Below are positions 51,877 to 59,417 of a stretch of DNA of 64,000 bases, piece after piece. The DNA is taken from the NCBI GenBank assembly GCA_034189325.1, contig JAXHUM010000043.1:5010-69009 (forward strand), in the 5' to 3' direction. Position numbers and translations under genes: made by a program. The notes beneath the pieces were generated by a model. It made no database searches and was not told the DNA's origin. It was given only the letters and a program-made list of their open reading frames with translations. Position 1 is the first letter of the stretch. Each line of letters starts with the position of its first letter. The DNA comes from JAXHUM01 sp034189325. GTDB lineage: Bacteria; Desulfobacterota; DSM-4660; Desulfatiglandales; Desulfatiglandaceae.

Positions 51877-52695
51877 TCAGTAATTCTCGCCTAAGAGTTC
51901 AAAATGCGCCTGTGGGTGCGCGCAGGCAGGGCAGGTGTCAGGGGCCTCCTTCCCGGTATGGAGATACCCGCAGTTTCGACACCGCCATACTTGTTCTGAA
52001 TCTCTTTTAAAGACTCGGTCCCCTTCAATGTTAGCGGCAAGGTCGTTATAGCGTTTCTCATGCTGTTTTTCAGCCACGGCAATAGCCTCAAAGACATCGG
52101 CAATCCCCTCAAAGCCCTCATCTCTGGCGATTCTTGCGAACCCCGGATACATCTCGGTATGCTCATAGTTTTCCCCGGCAGCAGCGGCCTTGAGGTTTTC
52201 CAAGGTGCTGCCGATCACCCCAGCAGGGAAAGCGGCAGTGATCTCCACCTCTCCTCCCTCAAGGAACTTGAATAGTCTCTTGGCATGTTCTTTTTCCTGA
52301 TTTGCCGTTTCCTCAAATATATATGAGATCTGAACAAAACCCTCTTTCTTGGCCTGGCTGGTAAAATAGGTATAACGGTTTCTCGCCTGTGATTCTCCCG
52401 AAAACGCCGTTAATAGATTTTTTTCTGTTTGACTTCCCTTTAATTCAGGCATTTGATCTCCTCCCGTTTTTTTCGTCAAAATCTTTGGATCCCCCTTTTG
52501 GGCAACGGAACCTGGCCCCCCAAGAGGACGAAACATCTTCTTTCCGGCACCGCACACAGGACACTTCCAGTCGTCAGGCAGGTCCTGAAACCGAGTGCCC
52601 TTGGGTATCTTTCCCCTCCTGTCTCCTTTGTCCGGATTATAAATATAACCGCAATTTGTGGTCTGACACTGCCACATATCTTCCGGTTTCACCAT
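51877..52695 (-). CDS. Rubredoxin-rubrerythrin fusion (three-domain)
   Basis: A 272-residue protein with an N-terminal rubredoxin (QTTNCGYIYNP, WKCPVCGAG), a linker of about 30 residues, then a complete rubrerythrin with its own C-terminal rubredoxin (VWRCRNCGYLHTG, TCPACAHPQ). It should be a self-sufficient peroxidase. The first in-frame ATG (52725) lacks a site while 52695 has GAGGAGAGG. A second, stronger ribosome site lies inside the gene before the rubrerythrin part (separate entry). Adjacent to flavodoxin and the second rubrerythrin. Confidence 0.9.
   Translation of the reverse strand: MVKPEDMWQCQTTNCGYIYNPDKGDRRGKIPKGTRFQDLPDDWKCPVCGAGKKMFRPLGGPGSVAQKGDPKILTKKTGGDQMPELKGSQTEKNLLTAFSGESQARNRYTYFTSQAKKEGFVQISYIFEETANQEKEHAKRLFKFLEGGEVEITAAFPAGVIGSTLENLKAAAAGENYEHTEMYPGFARIARDEGFEGIADVFEAIAVAEKQHEKRYNDLAANIEGDRVFKRDSEQVWRCRNCGYLHTGKEAPDTCPACAHPQAHFELLGENY
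52450..52465 (-). promoter_or_regulatory. Internal ribosome-binding site and in-frame ATG within the rubredoxin-rubrerythrin fusion
   Basis: GGGAGGAG (52465-52458) lies five bases before an in-frame ATG at 52452-52450, residue 82 of the fusion. Initiation there would make a normal-length rubrerythrin without the N-terminal rubredoxin, so two proteoforms may exist. Confidence 0.6.
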
Positions 52696-52787
52696 GTTCC
52701 TCTCCTCAAAAAACAGTGAAAACAATTCACTAAGGGCTTTTCTCTCAGTATTGACGGAGTCTTATCCGTCCACAAATATACTCAAAA

Positions 52788-53234
52788 TCACTGACCGAGT
52801 TTGTTCCCCACAGCCTTTCCGTATTCCTGGCACGCCTTTAATCCCTCATCCGTCTCCAGGGCCGCATCTTTCAGGCTTAGGGCGCCAAGCTCCACAGTAT
52901 CCATTTTAAATACGTAGTTCATGGTGTCAAAGATCATGGGCGCGGATTCACCGCTGTGGGTATAGGGTCCGAAGGCGCCACCGATTTTGCCGACAAGATT
53001 CGCCTTTTCAGCAAGAAAAAGAAAGGTCTTCATGCCGGATGTCATATCCCTATGATAAGTCGGGCAGCCAAAGACGTAACCGTCATAACCAGAGAGATCT
53101 TTTTCATTTTTTATTTTGGAAATTGATTTGAGAATCGCCTCGTTGCCTGCCAATCGAATCCCCTCGGCAATATACTCGGCCATCTTTTCCGTGTGCCCTG
53201 TCCTGCTCGTAAACGCTACCAATACTTTCTTCAT
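52788..53234 (-). CDS. Flavodoxin, second copy
   Basis: A 148-residue flavodoxin with FTSRTGHTEKMAEYI (FMN phosphate loop), GCPTYHRDMTSGMK and FGPYTHSGESAPM. It is divergent from the 50189 copy. It may feed electrons to rubrerythrin or FprA. It follows the 53270 gene and precedes the rubredoxin-rubrerythrin fusion on the same strand. Confidence 0.9.
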   Translation of the reverse strand: MKKVLVAFTSRTGHTEKMAEYIAEGIRLAGNEAILKSISKIKNEKDLSGYDGYVFGCPTYHRDMTSGMKTFLFLAEKANLVGKIGGAFGPYTHSGESAPMIFDTMNYVFKMDTVELGALSLKDAALETDEGLKACQEYGKAVGNKLGQ

Positions 53235-53269
53235 CTTTCATGTCTCCCTAAAGAATTGAAGTTGCTCTT

Positions 53270-53470
53270 CTAAACCCACCATCCCTTTTTTATGTGTGCT
53301 TCTTTCTCATCTTCGGCTAATTTCTTGATCTTAAAGGCGGAATCTCTGAGAACTCCGTATAATACACCGCATCCGGTATCTTCACGGGCCATATCTCCCT
53401 CATCCGCCACTTTCAGCATGTCTTCAACAAGCATCAATGTCCTCTTGATGATTTCGTCACACAGTCTCAT
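53270..53470 (-). CDS. Hypothetical small helical protein, first gene of the defence operon
   Basis: A 66-residue, largely helical, charged protein (MRLCDEIIKRTLMLVEDM..., ending KKGWWV) with one further cysteine (TGCGVLYGVLRD). No family recognised. It is the first gene after the sigma-54-like promoter, whose expected start is about 30 bases upstream of its ATG, so it should be induced with the following flavodoxin and rubrerythrins. Confidence 0.6.
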   Translation of the reverse strand: MRLCDEIIKRTLMLVEDMLKVADEGDMAREDTGCGVLYGVLRDSAFKIKKLAEDEKEAHIKKGWWV

Positions 53471-53512
53471 TCTTCTACCCTTTCGAAAGGAGTGCTGTTT
53501 TCTTATAATGTC

Positions 53513-53527
53513 TCAATATGTGTGCCA
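53513..53527 (-). promoter_or_regulatory. Sigma-54-like promoter of the defence operon
   Basis: On the minus strand TGGCAC, five bases, then TTGA (53527-53513) matches the -24/-12 consensus except that the -12 GC is GA. The GG-N10-G spacing is exact. It lies 43 bases upstream of the first gene (53470) and on the same strand, between that gene and a sigma-54-dependent activator gene. Confidence 0.6.
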
Positions 53528-53636
53528 GGATCATTTGAGGAGCGCCATAAAGGCCTAATGTTCTTTTATTGCAGACAGTTATAGTGGAAGTTGGAGCAAC
53601 TGAATAAACGATCAATTGTGATTTTAAGTGATGTGT

Positions 53637-53652
53637 GAGACACTTATGTCTC
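53637..53652. promoter_or_regulatory. Inverted repeat GAGACA-N4-TGTCTC, likely activator site
   Basis: A perfect 6+6 palindrome about 110 bases upstream of the sigma-54-like promoter, where enhancer sites normally sit. The same half-sites recur at 53882-53905 and one TGTCTC lies at 53509-53514 over the promoter's -12 region. Binding by the Fis-type regulator is inference. Confidence 0.5.
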
Positions 53653-53659
53653 GTAACTG

Positions 53660-53870
53660 TCCGTTTATGGGTAAAGTATTGGAATTGCAGAATCTGTTGC
53701 TGTAAAGCATGGAAGTCCGCTAGGGACTATTCATCATAGGCGGCGGCCGTAAGTGGCGTTATGGAAAGATATCCTGAAGGAAGGTGCCCGGTTTTGCCTA
53801 ATATCCCTTAAGATAAGGACCGACTGAAGAATGAGTCGATCTTTTGATGCTTAAGATCAGGTTGCGTGAA
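53660..53870. other. Intergenic stretch with several small stem-loops
   Basis: No coding frame is convincing here. There are three small inverted repeats: AGTCC/GGACT near 53715, CGACT/AGTCG (53821-53838) and GATCTT/AAGATC (53838-53858), the second followed by CTTTT on the plus strand. They could be parts of a small RNA or chance; I see no sign of conservation. Confidence 0.3.
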
Positions 53871-53881
53871 TCAGACTAATA

Positions 53882-53905
53882 TGTCTCAAATTTTTACCTG
53901 AGACA
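53882..53905. promoter_or_regulatory. Second inverted repeat, TGTCTC-N12-GAGACA
   Basis: The same half-sites as the upstream palindrome in the opposite arrangement, 12 bases apart, about 360 bases from the promoter and 103 bases from the activator's 3' end. It may be a second enhancer site. Confidence 0.4.
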
Positions 53906-54007
53906 GAAGTGTCTTGTGAAACACCTTTAGAAGGCTTTTATCAGCATGAAGAGAAGGAGAGGGTGCGGGAGAGATTGAGAGCATAGGGTTTTAAAAGGAA
54001 AGTTGGT

Positions 54008-55846
54008 TCAGGAAATATCCGGAAAATCAGCCAGGAAACGGTAAAGGGTGGCGCGACCGACCCCCAGTAATCTGGCAGCCTTGGCTTTGTTCCCGCCACT
54101 TTGAATCAGGGCCGCACTGACAACTTCTTTGTCCAATTTCCTGGCAGGACCACGGGATGTTAGGCCTTCTGTTAGTTCTCTGATTTCAGACGGAAGGTGG
54201 TCTACTTGAATGATTTCACCCCTGGCCCTTACGAGAGCAAACCTCAGGGCGCTCTGCAGCTCTCTTACGTTACCTGGCCAGCGATACTCCTTCATTGTAT
54301 CCAAGGCCTCTCTGGAAAGACCTGGCGTATCCTGGCCCTCTTCCTTTGCCTTTAAGAGAAAATTCTCTAAAAAAAGGGGGATGTCATCTTTTCTATCTCT
54401 TAGAGAGGGTAGGTTAATCGGGACAACATTGATTCGGTAATAGAGATCCTCCCTGAAATTGCCGTTCTTCATTTCGACCTTTAGATCACGGTTGGTGGCG
54501 CTTATCAAGCGTACGTCTACGGAAATAGTCTCTTCCCCTCCAACCCTTTCGAAACTGCCTTCCTGAAGCACCCGCAGGAGTTTGGACTGCACCGATTTAG
54601 GGAGGTCCGCCACTTCATCCAGAAAGAGGGTGCCCTTATGGGCCAGCTCAAAACGCCCTTTCTTGTCACGAATGGCGCCTGTAAAGGCACCTTTCACATG
54701 TCCAAAAAGCTCGCTTTCAAGCAAGCCTTCAGGGAGTGCGCCGCAGTTGACCGGAACAAAAGGCCCGCCGCCTCGGCGGCTTTCAGTATGGATGGCATTG
54801 GCAACCAGTTCTTTTCCGGTCCCTGTTTCTCCAGAGATATGAACAGGATAATCATTGGTGGCCAGTTCACGTATCTGGCCATAGATCTGGAGCATCTTGG
54901 GATCCCGGCCTATAATTTCTCCAAAACCTTGGAGTTTCCCAAGTTGAATTTGGAGGCCGACTCGGTCCGTAACGTCACGAAAGGAGGCAATAACACCCAC
55001 AAGACCTCCCGTCTCGTCGTTTCTGTTATTCACGGACATCTCTACACGCCGAAATTCGCCTTCCTTAGTACGGATGTTGAGGGGGTAGGAAATGTGGTTC
55101 AGGGCCTCGGGGGGACCATTTTCGAAGGAGCAGCGGCCCCCGCAGAAAGGTTCGCCGAACGCTTCGTGACAGTCCCTGTGAAGGATCTCTTCCCTCCTGT
55201 AACCTGTGATTTCTTCCGCGGCCCTGTTAAAGAACAGGATACGCCTCTCATTATCATGGGCTATAATCCCTTCACTGAGACTATCAAGAATTTCTTCGAG
55301 GTTTCTTCTTTCAACTAGATCCTTTCGCAGCAGGGCAAGGTGCGCCTCGATAAGGTCCTTGAATCGCGACATGAGACTCTCGATTTTGTCACTATAGCTG
55401 TTTTCTTTGGAATCAAGGATGCAGATGGTCCCGAAAACCTTCCCATCAGGCCAGAAGATCGGAAAACCTAAATAGGAGATCATACCCAGTTTAATGTCCG
55501 GGTTCTTATCCCACTTCCTGTCTTTCAGGGCATTCGGCACCAGGAGTTTGTTACGACTTCTTATAACCTCTTCACAGTAGAGGCCGGTCAGTCTTTCCGC
55601 TTCACCCTCTATATAGGGATTCGCAGGCGATCGATTGGAGCTAAAGACTCTGATAAAAGGCTGGTCAACCCTCATGATCAGAGCTGAGGGCACACCGATG
55701 ATTTCCGCCATACTCTCGACGATACTTTGCCAGTTCTCGATGATACTTGCAGGGATTTCTATATCACGGTTCATGATTTGGGGCCCTGACCGAAGAACCT
55801 TGTCCCTTTTTCCGTGTTCACTGACAGTATTGTTTGTTTTTTCCAT
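54008..55846 (-). CDS. Sigma-54-dependent transcriptional activator, GAF-PAS-AAA-Fis
   Basis: A 612-residue regulator. It has a GAF domain (about 35-175), a PAS domain (about 185-300) with Cys226, 235 and 239 in HRDCHEAFGEPFCGGRC, and an AAA+ domain with Walker A GETGTGKE (339-346), GAFTGA (386-391, sigma-54 contact) and Walker B TLFLDE. The C-terminal Fis-type HTH is in GGNKAKAARLLGVGRATLYRFL. It lacks a receiver domain, so it senses a small molecule or redox state itself. It is upstream of and co-oriented with the defence operon and probably activates it. Confidence 0.92.
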   Translation of the reverse strand: MEKTNNTVSEHGKRDKVLRSGPQIMNRDIEIPASIIENWQSIVESMAEIIGVPSALIMRVDQPFIRVFSSNRSPANPYIEGEAERLTGLYCEEVIRSRNKLLVPNALKDRKWDKNPDIKLGMISYLGFPIFWPDGKVFGTICILDSKENSYSDKIESLMSRFKDLIEAHLALLRKDLVERRNLEEILDSLSEGIIAHDNERRILFFNRAAEEITGYRREEILHRDCHEAFGEPFCGGRCSFENGPPEALNHISYPLNIRTKEGEFRRVEMSVNNRNDETGGLVGVIASFRDVTDRVGLQIQLGKLQGFGEIIGRDPKMLQIYGQIRELATNDYPVHISGETGTGKELVANAIHTESRRGGGPFVPVNCGALPEGLLESELFGHVKGAFTGAIRDKKGRFELAHKGTLFLDEVADLPKSVQSKLLRVLQEGSFERVGGEETISVDVRLISATNRDLKVEMKNGNFREDLYYRINVVPINLPSLRDRKDDIPLFLENFLLKAKEEGQDTPGLSREALDTMKEYRWPGNVRELQSALRFALVRARGEIIQVDHLPSEIRELTEGLTSRGPARKLDKEVVSAALIQSGGNKAKAARLLGVGRATLYRFLADFPDIS

Positions 55847-55860
55847 TTTTAACGACTCTC

Positions 55861-55882
55861 TTTCAGCAAAGATGTGCTGAAA
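55861..55882. promoter_or_regulatory. Inverted repeat just upstream of the activator start
   Basis: TTTCAGCA, six bases, TGCTGAAA is a perfect 8+8 repeat 15 bases upstream of the activator ATG. It may be an operator for its own control or a leader hairpin. Confidence 0.35.
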
Positions 55883-56176
55883 ACGTAATGCTAGAAAAGA
55901 AAAAGCATTGCTACACTACCAAATCATTACAAAATAGTCATGCCTAATCCCGGCTTTTTTTCTGTGCAGGAGAAGTCCATATAAAGGGACCTGTAAAACA
56001 TGATCATAGAGGTGATCTCAGTATGGGGCCCTACATGGAAAAAAACGCAATTGTCTACAGGATTTTAGGAGAGTATTGGATCATGGGCGGTGGACAAGAG
56101 GCATAGACAATCTCAACAACAAAGGCACCCCCGAGAGTGTGATCACAATGAAACATCCTCCGTGATGCATTCTTTC

Positions 56177-56205
56177 TTGACAGGTAAAGTGGTGTATGAT
56201 ATAAG
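56177..56205 (+). promoter_or_regulatory. Sigma-70-like promoter of the HTH gene, with overlapping operator
   Basis: TTGACA (56177-56182), 17 bases, TATAAG (56200-56205) is a strong promoter, 28 bases before the GTG start at 56233. AGTAG-AAAAA-CTACT (56204-56218) overlaps the expected transcription start and could be an operator. Confidence 0.65.
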
Positions 56206-56232
56206 TAGAAAAACTACTCGAAAAGGTTTGCC

Positions 56233-56790
56233 GTGGAAAACTTATTTACCGGGATCATATCCTCCAAGACCAGGATCAAACTCTTAATTCGATTATTCTT
56301 CAACCCAAAGGCTCAGTCATATCTCAGGCAGTTGGCTAAGGAATTCAATGTTTCGACTAACTCCGTCAGGGAGGAGTTAAACCAGCTCGCCAAATCCAAC
56401 CTCTTAATATCAAAAAAAAAGGGCCGACAGGTATTCTATCAGGCCAATTCTAAGCATCCGCTCTTTCCGGAACTGAAGTCGATGGTGGGTAAGGTTATTG
56501 GGATGGACCGGGTTATTGATGGAATTGTCAATAGGCTGGGTGACCTGGAAAAGGCCTACCTGATCGATGACTATGCCGAAGGCAAGGATACCGGTATTAT
56601 TGATCTCCTTTTGGTCGGAGACATTGACGAATATCACCTCAATGATTTGAGCAGAAAAACGGAACGATATATAAAGAGAAAGATCCGCTCTCTTGTCTTA
56701 AGCAGAGAAGAATACAACCGACTCCTCCCGAAACTGAAGCAGAGACCACGTCTGCTCATATGGGAGGCTGATGTCGACGACCCGTTATAG
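56233..56790 (+). CDS. Winged-helix transcriptional regulator with C-terminal nucleotidyltransferase-like domain
   Basis: A 185-residue protein. The N-terminal 70 residues form a winged helix (QSYLRQLAKEFNVSTNSVREELNQLAK). The C-terminal part (AYLIDDYAEGKDTGIIDLLLVGDID...) resembles a minimal nucleotidyltransferase-like fold. Such proteins often open polysaccharide clusters and may control them. Start is GTG at 56233 with AAAGG upstream. No domain beyond this is recognised. Confidence 0.72.
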   Translation: MENLFTGIISSKTRIKLLIRLFFNPKAQSYLRQLAKEFNVSTNSVREELNQLAKSNLLISKKKGRQVFYQANSKHPLFPELKSMVGKVIGMDRVIDGIVNRLGDLEKAYLIDDYAEGKDTGIIDLLLVGDIDEYHLNDLSRKTERYIKRKIRSLVLSREEYNRLLPKLKQRPRLLIWEADVDDPL

Positions 56791-56988
56791 GCCGTCTATT
56801 TTGAGCCGAACAGTGCGGCCGAGAATGGCAATTAACCAATGATGTCAGGCCGATAATCTCTCGATCTCTTGTAGGCCTGGACCAGATGTATCGGCACTGG
56901 TTTTGCAATTATGGAAATGGTTTGAGGATTCAGCGTTTTTCTATTGCCGCAAAGATTTCTTGGCTAATGATGATTGTAGGGAAAAGGA

Positions 56989-57990
56989 ATGGATATAACC
57001 GGGAAGAAGATTCTTGTTATTGGAGGAGCCGGGCTGATCGGCTCTCATGTTGTGGAGGAATTACTCAAAGAAGATGTCGGGGAAGTTGTTGTTTATGACA
57101 ATTTTTGCAGAGGGACGATGGATAATTTGGAGGAGGCCTTGAAGGATCCTCGATGCAGAGTTTTTGAAATCGGCGGTGATATTCTTCAAACCGACATCTT
57201 GAGCGAAGCGATGAAAGAGGTCCAGGGGGTGGTGCATCTTGCGGCGTTATGGCTCTTACAGTGTTATGAGTATCCAAGGGCAGCCTTTGACGTCAATATC
57301 CGTGGGACTTTTAACGTCCTTGAGGCCTGTGCTGCAAATCAGGTCGAACGATTGGTCTATTCTTCCTCCGCCTCGGTTTACGGGGATGCTGTAGAAGAGC
57401 CCATGACAGAGGGACATCCTTATAATAATTGGACATTCTATGGGGCCACGAAAATTGCCGGGGAGCACATGTTCAAGGCGTTTCACAATCGTTACGGTCT
57501 TCAAGGGACAGGCCTAAGATACATGAATGTTTATGGTCCCCGCCAGGATTATAAAGGCACTTATATTGCCGTCATTATGAAGATCCTCGACAATATCGAT
57601 AACGGCCGGTCTCCTGTTGTATTCGGCGATGGGAGCCAGGCCTATGACTTTATCTATGTGGGAGATACTGCGCGAGCAAATGTATGCGCTCTTAAGAGCG
57701 ACATCCCCTTCGGCTTATACAATGTGGGTCGAGGGATAAAGACATCCATAAGAGAGTTAACAGAGATAATTTTGAGGATTACAGGCTCTGATCTTCCTAT
57801 CCAATACGAACCTGCCGGCCAGACATTTGTGACGAATCGAGTGGGCGACCCTGTCTCTGCGGAAAAGGACCTCAATTTCAAGTGGACTGTTGATCTCGAG
57901 GAGGGGTTGAGACGACTTATCGAGTGGCGACAGAAAAACATTGAAAAGAAGCTGGAGAGGGAAAGCTTGAAACAGGCGTCAGGGAGCTAG
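56989..57990 (+). CDS. NAD-dependent sugar-nucleotide epimerase
   Basis: A 333-residue extended SDR with GGAGLIGSHVVEELL, VVHLAALW, the SSSASVYGD serine and YGATKIAGE (Tyr-X3-Lys), the UDP-glucose 4-epimerase-like signature. The likely product is a UDP- or GDP-sugar epimer for surface polysaccharide. It lies 22 bases before the DegT gene and belongs to the locus. The exact sugar is unknown. Confidence 0.88.
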   Translation: MDITGKKILVIGGAGLIGSHVVEELLKEDVGEVVVYDNFCRGTMDNLEEALKDPRCRVFEIGGDILQTDILSEAMKEVQGVVHLAALWLLQCYEYPRAAFDVNIRGTFNVLEACAANQVERLVYSSSASVYGDAVEEPMTEGHPYNNWTFYGATKIAGEHMFKAFHNRYGLQGTGLRYMNVYGPRQDYKGTYIAVIMKILDNIDNGRSPVVFGDGSQAYDFIYVGDTARANVCALKSDIPFGLYNVGRGIKTSIRELTEIILRITGSDLPIQYEPAGQTFVTNRVGDPVSAEKDLNFKWTVDLEEGLRRLIEWRQKNIEKKLERESLKQASGS

Positions 57991-58012
57991 GGAGAAGGGA
58001 GGAAAAGACCTC

Positions 58013-59134
58013 GTGCAGGTGGAGAAGAAAATACCTCTCATCAAACCATATATCACCCAAGAGGTGAAAGACAAAGTGTGTGAGGTGCTGGAAAGCGGGT
58101 ATCTGACGGAAGGGCCAGTGACCAGTGAACTTGAAGATCTCTTTGCCGATTATGTGGGAGCCAGGCGCGCTATCGCGGTTACATCCTGCACAACAGGCCT
58201 GGAAACCGCTCTGAGGGCCTTGGGAATAGGACCGGGAGACGAAGTGATTGTCCCTGATTATACCTATCCCGCTACTGCCGATGCAGTGGCGATTGTCGGG
58301 GCAAATATCGTTATTGTAGATGTGTGCAGAGAAAATATGCTCATAGACTACGATAAAATTGAGGAGGCTGTTTCAAAACGCACACGAGTCCTCATGCCTG
58401 TCTCCCTATTCGGCAACCCTTTAAACTATGATCGCCTGAACGAGATCAAGAAAAAATACAATCTCTTTATCATTGAAGATGCCGCCTGCTCATTGGGGGC
58501 CGAATTTAATGGAACCAGGGTCGGAAACCTTGCGGACATAACCGTCTTCAGCCTTCATCCCCGAAAGTTTATCACAACCGGAGAAGGGGGCATGATAACA
58601 ACAAATAACTCGGACTGGGCAGATTGGATTTTGTCCTACAAACATTTCGGAATGGACGAGGGTCGATCTCGGTCGACCACCTGTTTTGAAAGAATCGGCA
58701 CAAATTATAAACTGAGTAATGTCCTGGCCGCAATCGGCCTGGTTCAAATGAATCATATTGACTCTCTCATGAATAAACGGGCCCGCTTGGCTGAGCATTA
58801 CAGAGAGCTGCTTACAGACAGCCTTGAAGTCACCTTTCCAAGTATGACTTCGAAAGGCGTCCATTCCTGGCAATCGTTCTGTGTGTTTGTGGATGATCGG
58901 GATGATATTGTCCGAAGACTCAGTGAGAGAGGTATTGAAACCCAGATCGGGACATATTCGCTCCATATGCATCGGGCCTTTGCAAAGAGTGAGAGATGCA
59001 AAATTACGGGAGAGATGCCGAACAGCCGCCATGCCTTTGAACAGTGCCTTACCCTACCGATGTATCATGACATGACTGAAGGAGAGCAGGAGTATGTGGT
59101 ACGGCAACTGTTAAAGCTCAAAGCTGAAAGTTGA
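58013..59134 (+). CDS. DegT/DnrJ/EryC1 family aminotransferase
   Basis: A 373-residue PLP-dependent sugar aminotransferase (VTSCTTGLETALRALGIGPGDEVIVP, IEDAACSLGAEFNG, SLHPRKFITTGEGGM with the PLP lysine). It adds an amino group to a keto-sugar nucleotide. GTG start at 58013 has GGAGG 10 bases upstream. The last eight residues (LKLKAES) and the stop are encoded by a repeat (59111-59140), so the C-terminus may have been altered by an insertion. Confidence 0.88.
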   Translation: MQVEKKIPLIKPYITQEVKDKVCEVLESGYLTEGPVTSELEDLFADYVGARRAIAVTSCTTGLETALRALGIGPGDEVIVPDYTYPATADAVAIVGANIVIVDVCRENMLIDYDKIEEAVSKRTRVLMPVSLFGNPLNYDRLNEIKKKYNLFIIEDAACSLGAEFNGTRVGNLADITVFSLHPRKFITTGEGGMITTNNSDWADWILSYKHFGMDEGRSRSTTCFERIGTNYKLSNVLAAIGLVQMNHIDSLMNKRARLAEHYRELLTDSLEVTFPSMTSKGVHSWQSFCVFVDDRDDIVRRLSERGIETQIGTYSLHMHRAFAKSERCKITGEMPNSRHAFEQCLTLPMYHDMTEGEQEYVVRQLLKLKAES

Positions 59135-59140
59135 AGGTAA
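59111..59140 (+). repeat. Left copy of a degenerate inverted repeat
   Basis: TTAAAGCTCAAAGCTGAAAG... matches 59380-59409 in inverted orientation, 25 of 30 bases. It covers the 3' end of the aminotransferase gene. Such repeats commonly flank 23S rRNA-intervening-sequence-type genes in Deltaproteobacteria. Confidence 0.65.
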
Positions 59141-59151
59141 GGGGGGCAGTG

Positions 59152-59272
59152 ATGCGGTTTGGCTATGAGGATTTGGCGGTCTGGGATAGAACAGTTGATT
59201 TTCCCAGTATGAGTGATTGATGTCGTCGGATCACTGGAGAGTTCAAGAAAAAAATTGGATATCGGAAAGTAA
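59152..59272 (+). pseudogene. Relic of a 23S rRNA-intervening-sequence (four-helix bundle) protein gene
   Basis: An ATG at 59152 preceded by GGGGGG gives MRFGYEDLAVWDRTVDFP, the well-known N-terminus of the IVS/four-helix bundle family (FxYEDLxVW-x-x-A-VDF), and stops after 22 residues at 59220. A short C-terminal-like frame follows to 59272. The middle of the ~120-residue protein is missing, so it is a deletion relic. It sits between inverted repeats. Confidence 0.6.
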
Positions 59273-59379
59273 TTTGTCATCTTTAAAATCCGAAGGGATG
59301 GAAATTGCTTGAATCATAAAAGGACTTATCAACTCACTTTGCAAATAACTTTCAACTGTGACCTTTCAGTTTCTATCTT

Positions 59380-59409
59380 TAACCTTTAACTTTCAGCTTA
59401 GAGCTTAGA
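59380..59409 (-). repeat. Right copy of the degenerate inverted repeat
   Basis: AACTTTCAGCTT and flanks match the left copy in inverted orientation. Further degenerate AACTTTCAACT runs lie at 59347-59378. The repeat reaches to within nine bases of the asnB start, leaving that gene without a visible ribosome site. Confidence 0.65.
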
Positions 59410-59417
59410 CCTTTAAC

